NCBI RefSeq assembly: GCF_013337685.1 | Contig: NZ_SUQN01000004.1 | Coordinates: 1 to 64,000, forward strand | Length of the DNA stretch: 64,000 nucleotides | Direction: 5' to 3' | From: Citrobacter gillenii | GTDB lineage: Bacteria; Pseudomonadota; Gammaproteobacteria; Enterobacterales; Enterobacteriaceae | Shown: positions 16,214-25,952 of the stretch, one piece after another | How positions within the stretch are numbered: the stretch's first letter is position 1 | How the letters are laid out: each line of letters starts with the position of its first letter | Notes under the pieces: model-generated | The model's database searches: none | What the model was told of the DNA's origin: nothing | What the model saw: the letters and a program-made list of their open reading frames with translations, nothing else | Program-made: the position numbers and the translations under genes

Positions 16214-17422
16214 CTATGAATGTGATTCGCCGGGCGCAGCAGTAGAAACCTCATCAGCGTGAGAGCGACATTCTTTCTGCGACTGCATTTTGTACCCCAG
16301 CGCGGCCAGCAACACCGTAGACAGCATGACGCCGGTGGTGGTGAATAGCGGCGTGCTGATCAACCACGACACAACCAGACTTGCCAGGAAGCATAAGCCC
16401 AGTTGAAGCGTATTCTGCAGCGCTGCGGCACGTCCTGTTGCCTGTGGGAAGGGACGCAAAGCCTGAGCAACGACAATCGGATAGATAGCACCGTTCGCTA
16501 TTGCCATCACGCAGAATGGGATCAGGATTTCGGCCAGCGCAACGTGGTGAATAAAGCCGACCGCCCAGGTAGCGATAACGCTCACCGCATACAGAATGAG
16601 CAGCCACGGCAGTAATTGACGACCTTCCCATTTTTGCAGGGCGGCACGACAGCCGTATCCGCCGATCAAAAAGGCGATGGTTTGCGGCACATAGCTCAGG
16701 CCAATGACGGCCGGGCTATAGCCCATCTCGCTCAGGATAAACGGCGAGCCGGTCAGCCACGCGAAAAAGCTCGCGGAACAGGCCGCATAAATCAGCACGT
16801 TGCCGCGGTAGGTTCTGGAGCGCAGCAGGGTGGCAAAGGTGAGCTTATCCTGGCTATCGTCACGCGCTTTAGCCGTGGGCTTCAGGCGCAGGGCCGGCAG
16901 CATCAGGATCAGGGTGATGGCAAACAGGGTGGCAAAAATAGCCTGCCAAGAAAAATGCATCAGGATCCAACTGCCTAATAATGGCGCGAGCGCGGGAGAT
17001 AACCCGACCAGCGGCATAATGGTGGCAAAGATACGGTTCACTTTTTGCGAGGGATAATAATCAGCAACCAACGCCTGCCAGATAACCGACGCCGCACAGA
17101 CACCCACAGCCTGGATAAAGCGCAGCACCAGCAAGCCGGTGGCGTTTTCGACCCAAAGCATGCCAAGACTGCTCAGCGCGAAGATGGAGAGGCCCAGTAG
17201 CAAAATAGGCTTGCGGCCATAATGGTCGGAGAGTGGCCCCCACAGAAGTTGCGCGATGGCAAAACCCGCTAAGAACAGGCTAAGGCTGGCGCTGACGGCT
17301 GATGCTGGGGTTTGCAAATCGGACTGAATAGCCGCAAATGCTGGCAAATACATATCCGTTGCCAGAAAACCGAGCACGCTAAGACCTGCCAGCCAGACTA
17401 AAAACCCTTTTCCAGGTTGCAT
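16214..17422 (-). CDS. punC: purine nucleoside transporter PunC (YdhC, MFS)
   Basis: A 402-residue major-facilitator protein with 12 helices and the loop motif [12 protein letters not shown] between helices 2 and 3. It belongs to the Bcr/CflA drug-resistance subfamily; in E. coli the orthologue (YdhC) was renamed PunC for purine nucleoside uptake under PunR control. Two adjacent ATG codons are available (17425 and 17422); the second matches the usual MQPGK start. It is divergent from punR, separated by 112 bases, the normal layout for a LysR-type regulator and its target. Confidence 0.9.
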   Translation of the reverse strand: MQPGKGFLVWLAGLSVLGFLATDMYLPAFAAIQSDLQTPASAVSASLSLFLAGFAIAQLLWGPLSDHYGRKPILLLGLSIFALSSLGMLWVENATGLLVLRFIQAVGVCAASVIWQALVADYYPSQKVNRIFATIMPLVGLSPALAPLLGSWILMHFSWQAIFATLFAITLILMLPALRLKPTAKARDDSQDKLTFATLLRSRTYRGNVLIYAACSASFFAWLTGSPFILSEMGYSPAVIGLSYVPQTIAFLIGGYGCRAALQKWEGRQLLPWLLILYAVSVIATWAVGFIHHVALAEILIPFCVMAIANGAIYPIVVAQALRPFPQATGRAAALQNTLQLGLCFLASLVVSWLISTPLFTTTGVMLSTVLLAALGYKMQSQKECRSHADEVSTAAPGESHS

Positions 17423-17534
17423 CATTATTTCTCTTTATAAGCAATAGAACAGTGTCGCTGAGTGTAGTGAGTGAAATTCTTGCTGTGAAACGCTAATATT
17501 TGCTTATTGATTTCAAATTTTTTGCAGGCAGAGT

Positions 17535-18446
17535 ATGTGGTCAGAATATTCCCTTGAAGTGGTGGATGCAGTCGCACGCAACGGCAGCTTTAGTTCTGCC
17601 GCCCAGGAGTTGCACCGCGTGCCTTCGGCGGTGAGCTATACCGTGCGTCAACTGGAGGAGTGGTTGGCTGTGCCTCTTTTCGAACGTCGCCATCGGGATG
17701 TGGAATTAACCCCCGCCGGGGCGTGGTTTTTAAAAGAAGGGCGTTCTGTTATCAAAAAAATGCAGATCACTCGCCAACAATGTCAGCAAATTGCCAACGG
17801 CTGGCGTGGGCAACTGGCGATTGCCGTCGATAATATTGTCAGGCCGGAGCGGACCCGGCAGATGATTGTGGATTTCTACCGTCATTTTGATGATGTGGAG
17901 TTAATCGTTTTTCAGGAGGTGTTTAACGGCGTCTGGGATGCGTTATCGGACGGGCGCGTGGAGCTGGCGATTGGCGCGACGCAGGCTATTCCGGTAGGGG
18001 GGCGCTATACGTTTCGCGATATGGGAATGTTGAGCTGGAACTGCGTGGTGGCAAGTCATCATCCGCTGGCGTCGATGCCGGGACCGCTCAGTGACGATAC
18101 GTTGCGCAACTGGCCGTCGCTGGTACGAGAAGATACCTCCCGTACGTTGCCAAAACGTATTACCTGGCTACTGGATAACCAAAAACGGGTGGTAGTGCCT
18201 GACTGGGAGTCATCTGCCACCTGCTTATCGGCTGGGCTCTGTGTTGGGATGGTGCCGACGCATTTTTCCAAACCGTGGATCGACAGCGGAAAATGGGTTG
18301 CACTACAGCTTGAAAATCCCTTTCCTGATGCCGCGTGTTGCCTGACCTGGCAGCAAAACGATACGTCACCCGCACTGAGATGGCTGCTGGACTATTTAGG
18401 GGACAGTGAAACGTTGAATAAAGAGTGGTTGCGGGAGCCAGAGTAA
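17535..18446 (+). CDS. punR: LysR-family regulator PunR (YdhB)
   Basis: A 303-residue LysR-type activator with an N-terminal winged helix-turn-helix (SFSSAAQELHRVPSAVSYTVRQLEEWL) and a two-lobed effector domain. It is orthologous to E. coli YdhB/PunR and divergent from its predicted target punC. It converges on purR with a shared GC-rich inverted repeat at 18431-18455. The ligand (a purine nucleoside) is inferred from the family. Confidence 0.9.
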   Translation: MWSEYSLEVVDAVARNGSFSSAAQELHRVPSAVSYTVRQLEEWLAVPLFERRHRDVELTPAGAWFLKEGRSVIKKMQITRQQCQQIANGWRGQLAIAVDNIVRPERTRQMIVDFYRHFDDVELIVFQEVFNGVWDALSDGRVELAIGATQAIPVGGRYTFRDMGMLSWNCVVASHHPLASMPGPLSDDTLRNWPSLVREDTSRTLPKRITWLLDNQKRVVVPDWESSATCLSAGLCVGMVPTHFSKPWIDSGKWVALQLENPFPDAACCLTWQQNDTSPALRWLLDYLGDSETLNKEWLREPE

Positions 18447-18455
18447 GGCTCCCGC
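18431..18455. terminator. inverted repeat between punR and purR
   Basis: GCGGGAGCC and GGCTCCCGC form a 9-bp stem around the stop codon of punR. No strong T-run follows on either strand, so it may act as a weak bidirectional terminator or a 3' stabilising stem. Confidence 0.4.
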
Positions 18456-18463
18456 ACAACAGA

Positions 18464-19489
18464 TTAACGACGATAATCGCGGAACGGACCATCGGCCACG
18501 GAGCGACGTTCTACCAGGCGCGGGTGCACCTCAATAGACTGTGACTCTTCGCGTTTATTCACGATACGGTCTAACAGCATGTTAAAGGCCGTTTCACCGA
18601 GCGAATCTTTTGGCTGATGAATGGTGGTTAATGCCGGGGTGAAGAAGCGGGCGTTACGCACGTTGTCGTAACCAATCAGCGACACATCTTGGGGGACGCG
18701 CAGGCCCATCTCGTCAGCGGCGCAAAGCGCGCCCATCGCCATGATATCACCACCACAGAAGACGGCGGTCGGGCGGTGCGACTGGGAGAGGATCTGCTGC
18801 ATGGCGCGATACCCGGATTCAGGCTCAAAATCGCCCTGGACAATCCAGTTGTCAGGCACTTTAATCAGCGCTTCTTCCATCGCCTTCATAAAGCCCGCCA
18901 GGCGTCCGGCGCCGGTGTTACGCTCCATAGGTCCTGGGATCACACCAATCTCGCGATGACCGCGTTCAACCAGATAACGGCCTGCCATATAACCGCCTTC
19001 AAAGGCGTTATCGATGACCGTATCGGTAAAATCGGCTTTGGCTTCGCCCCAATCCATCACCACCATCGGAATATGGCGATATTCTTCGAGCATGGAAAGC
19101 AGAGGTTCCGGGTATTCAGAACACATCACCAGCAGACCATCTACGCGCTTCTGCGCCATCATGGAGAGGTAGGCCTGCTGTTTCTCGAGGCTGTTCCACG
19201 CGTTGCCCAGAATCAGCGTATAGCCTTTCTGGAAGCAGTTCTTCTCAACGGCTTCGATGATTTCCGCAAAGTAGGCGGCTTCGCTGCTGGTCGCCAACAA
19301 GCCAATCGATTTAGTGTGATTCACCTTCAGACTGCGTGCCACCGCGCTTGGGGAATAATGTAGTTCTTTAATTGCTGCCCAGACGGCATTGCGCGTTTCT
19401 TCCGCGACAAAGCGTGTTTTGTTAATTACGTGTGATACGGTTGTAGTGGAAACGTTTGCTCGCTTCGCTACATCTTTAATTGTTGCCAT
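18464..19489 (-). CDS. purR: purine repressor PurR
   Basis: A 341-residue LacI-family repressor that binds hypoxanthine or guanine and then represses purine biosynthesis genes. The helix-turn-helix [20 protein letters not shown] is at the N terminus, the hinge helix [11 protein letters not shown] follows, then a periplasmic-binding-protein-like effector domain. Length equals E. coli PurR. Two PurR-box-like operators are present, one upstream (19534-19549) and one inside codons near the start (19446-19461), as in autoregulated E. coli purR. Confidence 0.97.
   Translation of the reverse strand: MATIKDVAKRANVSTTTVSHVINKTRFVAEETRNAVWAAIKELHYSPSAVARSLKVNHTKSIGLLATSSEAAYFAEIIEAVEKNCFQKGYTLILGNAWNSLEKQQAYLSMMAQKRVDGLLVMCSEYPEPLLSMLEEYRHIPMVVMDWGEAKADFTDTVIDNAFEGGYMAGRYLVERGHREIGVIPGPMERNTGAGRLAGFMKAMEEALIKVPDNWIVQGDFEPESGYRAMQQILSQSHRPTAVFCGGDIMAMGALCAADEMGLRVPQDVSLIGYDNVRNARFFTPALTTIHQPKDSLGETAFNMLLDRIVNKREESQSIEVHPRLVERRSVADGPFRDYRR
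19446..19461 (-). promoter_or_regulatory. PurR operator O2 inside purR
   Basis: On the minus strand GAGCAAACGTTTCCAC, carrying the invariant core AAACGTTT. It lies within the coding sequence 28 bases from the start codon and, as far as I remember, is identical to E. coli purR O2. Confidence 0.75.
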
Positions 19490-19533
19490 TACATCTCACT
19501 CCAGACCATATCCTAAGTTCCTGAGAATACTCC

Positions 19534-19549
19534 AGGTAAACGTTTGCCT
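19534..19549 (-). promoter_or_regulatory. PurR operator O1 upstream of purR
   Basis: AGGCAAACGTTTACCT on the minus strand, 13 of 16 positions matching the PurR consensus ACGCAAACGTTTGCGT with the core intact. Located 45 bases upstream of the purR start codon. Confidence 0.8.
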
Positions 19550-19786
19550 TCACACACCCTTCGCGCAACATCAGGGTTGCGGTACGCCAGGAAAACGACA
19601 CGGAACGTCAGGAAGGGGTCAATGGCCGGTACGCTAATCAAGTAAGCGTGGAATTTTGTCTGATCTTTACGAAAAGGGGAAGAGTTAAAAGCATTTATCA
19701 ATATAAATCGTGAGAGATTTTTACCTTCAAGTGTGCAAAAATGCGCAATATCACTTTTTGTGTGGGAATAAAAAGGAGAAAACTTG

Positions 19787-19876
19787 ATGAGCACCGATCT
19801 GAAATTTTCGTTAGTCACCACCATTATTGTTCTGGGTTTGATTGTTGCCAGTGGTTTAACCGCCGCGCTGCATTGA
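19787..19876 (+). CDS. ynhF: small membrane protein YnhF
   Basis: A 29-residue hydrophobic peptide (MSTDLKFSLVTTIIVLGLI then VASGLTAALH) that matches E. coli YnhF except at about one residue, in the same position between purR and ydhP. An AAAAGGAGAA ribosome-binding site lies 8 bases upstream. It is a single-span inner-membrane peptide of unknown function; it is easily missed because of its length. Confidence 0.93.
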   Translation: MSTDLKFSLVTTIIVLGLIVASGLTAALH

Positions 19877-20054
19877 TGTATCGCCGAGGGAGAGCTATCT
19901 CCCTCATCCCGCCAACCCGTCCTCCCACTGCTATTGTTTGCAAATAAGCAAAAGTCTTTTGCATTTTTGTTAACTTTATTATTTTTGCGATCAATGTCAT
20001 GCTTTTGACTCTTATTCTGTGTCGTGCCACGGCTCGACGTTACGGAGTCGCTGT

Positions 20055-21224
20055 ATGAAAATAAATTATCCACTACTGGCGCTGGCGATAGGGGCGTTTG
20101 GTATCGGCACGACAGAGTTTTCTCCGATGGGGTTATTACCCGTCATCGCTAAAGGCGTCGATGTCTCGATTCCGGCGGCAGGGATGCTAATTAGCGCCTA
20201 TGCGGTAGGGGTGATGGTCGGTGCACCGTTAATGACCTTATTGCTTTCTCATCGCGGGCGCCGCAATGCGCTGATTTTTCTGATGGCGATTTTTACGCTC
20301 GGCAACGTGCTGTCGGCGTTATCTCCCGATTACACTACTCTGATGCTGTCGCGTATTCTGACCAGTCTTAACCATGGGGCCTTTTTTGGTCTCGGCTCGG
20401 TTGTAGCGGCAAGCGTGGTGCCAAAGCACAAACAGGCCAGCGCTGTCGCCACCATGTTTATGGGACTCACCATCGCCAATATTGGTGGCGTTCCTGCAGC
20501 GACCTGGCTGGGTGAAACCATCGGCTGGCGCATGTCCTTTATGGCAACGGCGGGTCTGGGGGTTATCTCGATGGTCAGCCTGTTCTTCTCGTTGCCGAAA
20601 GGCGGAGCAGGGGAGCGCCCGAACGTGCGCAGAGAGCTGGCGGTGCTCATGCGCCCGCAGGTGGTGTCAGCGTTGCTGACTACTGTGCTGGGCGCCGGTG
20701 CGATGTTCACGCTCTATACCTATATTTCACCGGTGCTACATAGCATCACCCATGCCACGCCTGCCTTTGTAACCGGAATGCTGGTGCTGATTGGCGTCGG
20801 GTTCTCAATCGGTAACTATCTGGGCGGCAAGCTGGCGGACCGCTCAGTCAACGGCACGCTGAAAGGCTTCTTACTGCTATTGATGGTGATTATGCTGGCA
20901 ATCCCGTTACTGGCGCGTAGTGAATTGGGTGCAGCCATCAGCATGGTAGTCTGGGGTGCGGCAACCTTTGCGGTAGTTCCGCCGTTACAGATGCGTGTGA
21001 TGCGCGTTGCCAGCGACGCGCCGGGCTTATCATCCTCGGTCAACATTGGTGCGTTTAATCTGGGGAATGCGCTAGGTGCGGCGGCGGGTGGCGCAGTGAT
21101 ATCGGGTGGTTTAGGTTACAGTTTTGTCCCGGTGATGGGGGCAATTGTGGCTGGGATGGCGTTGCTACTGGTCTTTGTCTCCGCGAGAAAACAGCCTGAC
21201 GAGGCCTGCAGCGTCACGAACTAA
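20055..21224 (+). CDS. ydhP: MFS transporter YdhP (arabinose-efflux/AraJ-like)
   Basis: A 389-residue inner-membrane protein with 12 helices, opening MKINYPLLALAIGAFGIGTTEFSPMG, typical of the drug:H+ antiporter-1 group (AraJ, SotB, NepI). Substrate is not established. The start at 20055 follows TACGGAGT and gives the same length as the E. coli protein; an upstream in-frame start at 20019 is less likely. It converges on sodB with a strong shared hairpin. Confidence 0.93.
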   Translation: MKINYPLLALAIGAFGIGTTEFSPMGLLPVIAKGVDVSIPAAGMLISAYAVGVMVGAPLMTLLLSHRGRRNALIFLMAIFTLGNVLSALSPDYTTLMLSRILTSLNHGAFFGLGSVVAASVVPKHKQASAVATMFMGLTIANIGGVPAATWLGETIGWRMSFMATAGLGVISMVSLFFSLPKGGAGERPNVRRELAVLMRPQVVSALLTTVLGAGAMFTLYTYISPVLHSITHATPAFVTGMLVLIGVGFSIGNYLGGKLADRSVNGTLKGFLLLLMVIMLAIPLLARSELGAAISMVVWGAATFAVVPPLQMRVMRVASDAPGLSSSVNIGAFNLGNALGAAAGGAVISGGLGYSFVPVMGAIVAGMALLLVFVSARKQPDEACSVTN

Positions 21225-21230
21225 CGCTAA

Positions 21231-21257
21231 AACGCAGAAGGGAGTCCCTTCTGCGTT
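21231..21257. terminator. bidirectional terminator between ydhP and sodB
   Basis: A 12-bp perfect stem, AACGCAGAAGGG and CCCTTCTGCGTT, with a 3-base loop. It is followed by ATCATTTTTA on the plus strand and by TTTTAGCG on the minus strand, and lies between convergent stop codons. Confidence 0.85.
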
Positions 21258-21264
21258 ATCATTT

Positions 21265-21846
21265 TTATGCTGCGAAGTTTTTCGCAACAAACTCCCAGTT
21301 CACCAGCGCCCAGAAATGTTCCAGGTAGCCAGGACGCGCGTTGCGATAGTCGATGTAGTAGGCGTGTTCCCACACATCAACGGTCATCAGCGGCGTTGCA
21401 TCGGTGGTCAGCGGTGTTCCGGCATTTGACGTGGAAACGATAGCCAGTTTGCCATCAGTACCTTTTACCAGCCAGGTCCAGCCAGCGCCGAAGTTTTTGA
21501 TCGCCGCATCGGTGAATCGCGCTTTGAAGTCAGCGAAGCTACCAAAAGATGCAACAATGGCTTCAGCCAGTTCACCGGTCGGTTCGCCGCCCGCGTTGGG
21601 TGCCAGGCAGTTCCAGTAGAAGGTGTGGTTCCAGACCTGAGCCGCGTTGTTAAACACACCACCTTCAGAGCTACGTACGATCTCTTCCAGTGATTTGCCT
21701 TCAAACGCCGTGCCTTTGATCAAGTTATTCAGGTTAGTAACGTAAGTCTGGTGGTGTTTGCCATAGTGGTATTCCAGCGTTTCAGCAGAAATGTGCGGCG
21801 CCAGAGCATCTTTGGCATACGGTAATGCAGGTAATTCGAACGACAT
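21265..21846 (-). CDS. sodB: superoxide dismutase [Fe]
   Basis: A 193-residue cytoplasmic homodimeric enzyme that dismutates superoxide to O2 and H2O2. Opening [26 protein letters not shown] and the C-terminal [13 protein letters not shown] hold metal ligands (His and Asp), and the Fe-form residues of SodB are seen rather than SodA. Length equals E. coli SodB. AGGAGAGAAGC precedes the start. In E. coli it is controlled post-transcriptionally by RyhB under Fur; no claim on a RyhB pairing site is made here. Confidence 0.97.
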   Translation of the reverse strand: MSFELPALPYAKDALAPHISAETLEYHYGKHHQTYVTNLNNLIKGTAFEGKSLEEIVRSSEGGVFNNAAQVWNHTFYWNCLAPNAGGEPTGELAEAIVASFGSFADFKARFTDAAIKNFGAGWTWLVKGTDGKLAIVSTSNAGTPLTTDATPLMTVDVWEHAYYIDYRNARPGYLEHFWALVNWEFVAKNFAA

Positions 21847-21940
21847 TGCTTCTCTCCTTATTATTTATATTGAGTACACACAATAGCCTCATTGTGAGTA
21901 AGGATAGGGTAGCAAATTGAAAGGTTATGCAAAAGAAGAA

Positions 21941-21970
21941 CTTACCCTACAGCATATACTGTAGGGTAAG
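21941..21970 (-). terminator. terminator downstream of mepH
   Basis: A 12-bp perfect stem, CTTACCCTACAG and CTGTAGGGTAAG, with a 6-base loop, directly after the mepH stop. On the minus strand it is followed by TTCTTCTTTTGC. Confidence 0.75.
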
Positions 21971-21973
21971 ATT

Positions 21974-22804
21974 TTAGCGAATTGTTTTTGGCGTCATGAC
22001 ACGACGAGCGCCCACATAGTGGCGCTGCCAGTAATCTTCACTCAGGGAGGTGATTTGGATCTCCTGACCGCTACGTGGTGACTGAATAAACTTACCGTTG
22101 CCAACGTAGACACCAACGTGATCGGCGGTGCCGCGGCCCTGGGTACGGAAGAAGACCAAATCGCCGTTTTTCAGTTCATCGCGGTCGATCGGTGCCGCGT
22201 CGCGCAGGTGGTACATTTCATTGGCAGTACGCGGAATGCGGAACTTCACCAGGTCCTTATACGCGTAATAAACCAGACCACTGCAATCAAAACCGGTTCT
22301 CGGCGAAGAGCCACCCCAGCGGTAGGGTTTACCGATCTGGTTCATCAGAGTAGACATCGCGGTTTTGGTCGCTTTTTGCACTTTCACTTTATGGGCATCA
22401 GCGAGGGCTACCGGGGCTGTTGATTTTACTTTTACACAGCGCGGCTTGTGACCTTTGCGCGGGGTGCATTTTTCAGTCCAGGTGACCGCAGCGGTTTGTG
22501 TTGTTGCGACTTTACTGCGACGGTTGACCGTTTTGGTTGTTTTTGCAGGTGTCGCGGTGCGTTTTTTGGAAGAGGAAGCGGTTTTGGTGCTGGATTTACT
22601 GGTGGTTTTTTTTGCCGTTTTCTTGCTGGTTTGTGTGACTTTTTTACTGGCTGTCGCGCTTTTCTTTTTATCTACCGTTTTGAGCGTATGGGAAACGGCA
22701 GGTGTCGTCCTGGCCTGCTTGGAAGCATGGGCCACTGACGTAAAAGGGAGTGTGGTAAAAAGCAAAGCACAGAGCGTGATCGAGATCCGGTTTATCCGCG
22801 CCAC
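21974..22804 (-). CDS. mepH: murein DD-endopeptidase MepH (NlpC/P60)
   Basis: A 276-residue secreted hydrolase that cuts D-Ala-mDAP cross-links in peptidoglycan. It has a signal peptide (cleavage after AHA near residue 27), a long Lys/Thr/Ala/Ser-rich linker to about 140, and a C-terminal NlpC/P60 domain with the catalytic Cys in FDCSGLVYY and His in ADHVGVYVG. The start is taken as GTG at 22804, since MARINRISI matches E. coli YdhO and AGAGGA lies upstream; an ATG frame from 22855 would add a non-signal N terminus. The linker is repetitive and basic and varies most against E. coli. Confidence 0.93.
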   Translation of the reverse strand: MARINRISITLCALLFTTLPFTSVAHASKQARTTPAVSHTLKTVDKKKSATASKKVTQTSKKTAKKTTSKSSTKTASSSKKRTATPAKTTKTVNRRSKVATTQTAAVTWTEKCTPRKGHKPRCVKVKSTAPVALADAHKVKVQKATKTAMSTLMNQIGKPYRWGGSSPRTGFDCSGLVYYAYKDLVKFRIPRTANEMYHLRDAAPIDRDELKNGDLVFFRTQGRGTADHVGVYVGNGKFIQSPRSGQEIQITSLSEDYWQRHYVGARRVMTPKTIR

Positions 22805-23136
22805 TGAGCAGTCCTCTGTTAGGGCAGGTCTATCATGCCTGCGTGTGATTTTCAAAACTTGATGATTCTAATCTATAGAAACGGGGAAAGTTAATAGCTT
22901 TTTTTGTTTAAAATAGTGTTTCGTTACCGACCGCAAAAAAAAACAGCAATCAACGCCAATACTGGCGAAGGGATAATCAATTCCTTGTGCATAAAAGGGA
23001 TAAGTAAGATTCTGAATGCAACTTATGGCGACTGGCGATAAAATAATAACCGTAAGAAAAATGTTATTTTCCGTTGTCAGTCAGACCCGTTACAATGTCA
23101 GACTACTGCCGTAAAAGAAGTTAAGGAAGCAAGATA
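22805..23136. other. intergenic region between mepH and grxD
   Basis: About 330 bases between divergent genes hold both promoters. The stretch is AT-rich with A-runs near 22935. No small gene, repeat or recognisable regulator site was found. Confidence 0.5.
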
Positions 23137-23484
23137 ATGAGCACCACTATCGAAAAAATCCAGCGCCAGATCGCTGAAAACCCGATTCTCCTGTACATGA
23201 AAGGTTCTCCAAAACTGCCAAGCTGCGGTTTTTCCGCTCAGGCTGTGCAGGCGCTGTCTGCCTGTGGTGAACGCTTTGCTTATGTTGATATTCTGCAAAA
23301 CCCGGATATTCGCGCCGAGTTGCCGAAATACGCAAACTGGCCAACCTTCCCGCAGCTGTGGGTTGATGGTGAGCTGGTTGGCGGCTGCGACATTTTAATC
23401 GAAATGTACCAGCGCGGTGAATTGCAGCAGCTTATCAAAGAGACTGCGGCGAAGTACAAAACCGAAGAGCCGGACGCTGAGTAA
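23137..23484 (+). CDS. grxD: monothiol glutaredoxin 4
   Basis: A 115-residue cytoplasmic monothiol glutaredoxin that binds and transfers [2Fe-2S] clusters with glutathione and BolA-type partners. The CGFS motif is intact (KLPSCGFSAQAV), as are WPTFPQLWV and GGCDI. The start follows GTTAAGGAAGC. In E. coli the next gene on the opposite strand is lhr; here the gene converges directly on rnt. Confidence 0.97.
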   Translation: MSTTIEKIQRQIAENPILLYMKGSPKLPSCGFSAQAVQALSACGERFAYVDILQNPDIRAELPKYANWPTFPQLWVDGELVGGCDILIEMYQRGELQQLIKETAAKYKTEEPDAE

Positions 23485-23496
23485 TCAGCAGAAACG

Positions 23497-23525
23497 AAAA
23501 AGCGACCAGTCTGGTCGCTTTTTTT
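23497..23525. terminator. bidirectional terminator between grxD and rnt
   Basis: AAAAAGCGACCAG and CTGGTCGCTTTTT pair perfectly around a single central base. T-runs follow the stem on both strands, and the genes converge. Confidence 0.9.
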
Positions 23526-23534
23526 ATGGTCCGC

Positions 23535-24182
23535 TTATGCCTCTTCAGGCATTGGCAGGGGCCACCCACCAAGGCGTTTCCAGCGGTTAACGATTTCGCA
23601 AAACAGCACTGCCGTCCGTTCGGTGTCATACAGCGCAGAGTGCGCCTGGTTGCCATCAAACTCCATTCCTGCAGCCAGACACGCTTTAGACAGTACGGTT
23701 TGCCCGAGCGAAAGACCGCTTAAGGCCGCAGTGTCAAAGGTCACAAACGGGTGAAATGGGTTGCGCTTCAGCGAGGCGCGTTCGGCGGCTGCCATCATGA
23801 AGCTGTGATCGAAGGTGGCATTATGCGCAACCATAATCGCCCGATTGCAGCCGCTGTCTTTGATGCCTTTACGCACCATTTTGAATATGGCGTGCAGGGC
23901 GTCGTATTCGCTGACCGCGCCGCGCAGCGGGTTGCTCGGATCAATACCGTTAAACGCAAGTGCTTCTGGTTGCAGATTTGCCCCTTCAAACGGTTCGACG
24001 TGGAAATGCAACGTCATGTCCGGCATCAGCCAGCCTTGTTCATCCATTTTCAGCGTGATGGCTGCAATCTCGAGCAGCGCATCGGTTTTGGCGTTAAATC
24101 CTGCTGTTTCTACATCAATGACGACAGGATAAAAACCACGAAAACGGTCACACAGACCGGAAAGTTGAGCGTTATCGGACAT
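23535..24182 (-). CDS. rnt: ribonuclease T
   Basis: A 215-residue DEDDh 3'-5' exoribonuclease that trims tRNA CCA ends, 5S and 23S rRNA as a homodimer. DVETAGF at residue 23 region gives the first D and [13 protein letters not shown] and the C-terminal [11 protein letters not shown] supply the remaining acidic residues and the catalytic His. Length equals E. coli Rnt. lhr, which follows rnt in E. coli, is missing; a terminator comes only 10 bases after the stop. Confidence 0.97.
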   Translation of the reverse strand: MSDNAQLSGLCDRFRGFYPVVIDVETAGFNAKTDALLEIAAITLKMDEQGWLMPDMTLHFHVEPFEGANLQPEALAFNGIDPSNPLRGAVSEYDALHAIFKMVRKGIKDSGCNRAIMVAHNATFDHSFMMAAAERASLKRNPFHPFVTFDTAALSGLSLGQTVLSKACLAAGMEFDGNQAHSALYDTERTAVLFCEIVNRWKRLGGWPLPMPEEA

Positions 24183-24276
24183 CTGGGTCTCTTAATACGG
24201 GAAAATTGCAGCGCGTATTATGACAAAATGATGAGTATAAAACTACGGGCACAGACGATCTGCGCCCGAGGGGAGG

Positions 24277-24684
24277 TTAGTCACCCAGGCCGCGGCCTGC
24301 GTCTTTCTCTTCGATCAGTTCGATTTTGTAACCGTCCGGATCTTCTACAAATGCGATAACCGTCGTCCCGCCTTTGACCGGACCCGCTTCGCGCGTCACG
24401 TTGCCGCCGTTCTGACGAATGCGCTCGCAGGCTTCTGCGGCGTTGTCTACGCTCAGAGCAATGTGGCCGTAGGCAGTGCCCAGGTCATATTTGTCGACGC
24501 CCCAGTTGTAGGTCAGCTCAATGACGGCTTCATCGGTCTCAGGACCGTAACCGACAAAGGCCAGAGAATACTTGTATTCAGGGTTTTCACTGGTACGCAG
24601 CAGCTTCATGCCCAGCACGTTGGTGTAAAATTCGATGGAACGCTGCAGGTCACCTACGCGCAGCATGGTATGAAGTAAACGCAT
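24277..24684 (-). CDS. gloA: lactoylglutathione lyase (glyoxalase I)
   Basis: A 135-residue metalloenzyme converting the methylglyoxal-glutathione hemithioacetal to S-lactoylglutathione. Metal-binding residues His5 (MRLLH), and a Glu in the VIELTYN segment, His in YGHIALSV and Glu in [12 protein letters not shown] are present. The start at 24684 ([10 protein letters not shown]) is used rather than an upstream in-frame ATG at 24699, matching the E. coli protein. In E. coli it is co-transcribed with nemRA, and here it follows nemA by 97 bases on the same strand, consistent with electrophile defence. Confidence 0.96.
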   Translation of the reverse strand: MRLLHTMLRVGDLQRSIEFYTNVLGMKLLRTSENPEYKYSLAFVGYGPETDEAVIELTYNWGVDKYDLGTAYGHIALSVDNAAEACERIRQNGGNVTREAGPVKGGTTVIAFVEDPDGYKIELIEEKDAGRGLGD

Positions 24685-24781
24685 CTTTTTCCCCTTCAAA
24701 AATGGCTAGTACATTCAATATGTTGTTTTAGTATAGCGGCGTTGTTGCGCCGCTATCAATGCCAGAACGGAGATTGCGCAA

Positions 24782-25879
24782 TTACAGGGTCGGATAATCC
24801 GTGTAACCCTCTGCACCGCCGCCGTAGAAACTCTCTGCGCGCTGTGGGTTCAGTTCTGCTTTGTGCTGCAAACGTGCGACCAAATCCGGGTTGGCAATAT
24901 AGGCGCGGCCAAAGGCGACGGCGTCGATCAACCCTTTCTCAATCAGCGCTTCTGCTTTTTCCGGGGTGTAGGCACCAGCACCAATAATCGGACCGTGGAA
25001 ACGCGCGCGAACTTTCTCGCGGAACGCATCGCTATACGGCTCTCCGCCGGCCCAGTCTGGTTCGGACATGTGCAGATAAGCGATACCACGTTTACCCAGC
25101 TGTTCAATCAGGTACAACGCATCGGCTTCTTCATTCGGGCCGTTATCAACGTTCTGGAAAGAGCCGATTGGGGATACGCGGATGCCAATCCGGTCTGCGC
25201 CCCATTCTTTGATACCGGCATCAACGACTTCCAGCACCAGACGTGCACGATTTTCGACGCTGCCGCCGTACTGATCGGTACGCTGGTTAGAGGTGGGTGA
25301 CAGGAACTGGTGTAGCAAATAGCCATGGGCAGAGTGCAGCTCAACCATGTCAAAGCCAGCCTCGCGTGCGTTGGCGATGGCCTGACGGAAATCATTGACG
25401 ATGCCCGGGATTTCGTCGGTTTCCAGGGCGCGCGGCATTGAGGTGTCGGCACGCGTTGCCAGACCGTTTTCATCGCGCAGCGAGGTACGGGTACCGGCGC
25501 TGATGGCGGAAGGGGCAACTGGCGGTTGTCCGTTCGGCTGCAGGCTGACGTGAGAGATACGACCGGTGTGCCACAACTGTACGGCAATATGACCTTGTTC
25601 AGCGTGGACGGCGGCGGTGATTTTTTTCCAGGCTTCAATTTGTGCTGCGCTGTGTAATCCCGGCGCACCGGCGTAGCCTTTTGCCTGAGCAGATATCTGA
25701 GTGGCCTCGCTGATGATAAGACCAGCGCTGGCGCGTTGGCGATAGTACTCGGCCATCAGCGGAGTTGGGATGTCGCCAGGTTCAATGCTACGCAGGCGCG
25801 TCAGTGGGGCCATAAATACGCGGTTGGCCGCCGTGATGGCTCCTACTTTCAGCGGGGAAAACAATTTTTCAGATGACAT
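24782..25879 (-). CDS. nemA: N-ethylmaleimide reductase (old yellow enzyme)
   Basis: A 365-residue FMN enzyme reducing electrophilic alkenes, quinones and nitro compounds with NADPH. The barrel opening [24 protein letters not shown], the substrate-binding [14 protein letters not shown] and the late [13 protein letters not shown] are old-yellow-enzyme signatures. GGAG is five bases upstream of the start. It lies downstream of nemR, but a terminator-like hairpin and a second NemR-type palindrome lie in the 58-base gap, so it may have its own promoter. Confidence 0.96.
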   Translation of the reverse strand: MSSEKLFSPLKVGAITAANRVFMAPLTRLRSIEPGDIPTPLMAEYYRQRASAGLIISEATQISAQAKGYAGAPGLHSAAQIEAWKKITAAVHAEQGHIAVQLWHTGRISHVSLQPNGQPPVAPSAISAGTRTSLRDENGLATRADTSMPRALETDEIPGIVNDFRQAIANAREAGFDMVELHSAHGYLLHQFLSPTSNQRTDQYGGSVENRARLVLEVVDAGIKEWGADRIGIRVSPIGSFQNVDNGPNEEADALYLIEQLGKRGIAYLHMSEPDWAGGEPYSDAFREKVRARFHGPIIGAGAYTPEKAEALIEKGLIDAVAFGRAYIANPDLVARLQHKAELNPQRAESFYGGGAEGYTDYPTL

Positions 25880-25897
25880 ATTAACTCCAGGTATGAA

Positions 25898-25912
25898 TAG
25901 ACCGGTCGTCTA
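25898..25912. promoter_or_regulatory. second NemR-like palindrome, upstream of nemA
   Basis: TAGACCGGTCGTCTA has arms TAGAC and GTCTA around five bases and lies 19-33 bases upstream of the nemA start. It resembles the NemR box in front of nemR but with one base less between arms. Confidence 0.5.
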
Positions 25913-25923
25913 GCGATTGGGTA

Positions 25924-25952
25924 AATAAAAACGCCTGTTAAACGACAGGCGT
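25924..25952 (-). terminator. intra-operon hairpin at the end of nemR
   Basis: On the minus strand AACGCCTGT and ACAGGCGTT form a 9-bp stem whose loop holds the nemR stop codon, followed by TTTTTATTT. It should attenuate read-through from nemR into nemA. Confidence 0.65.
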
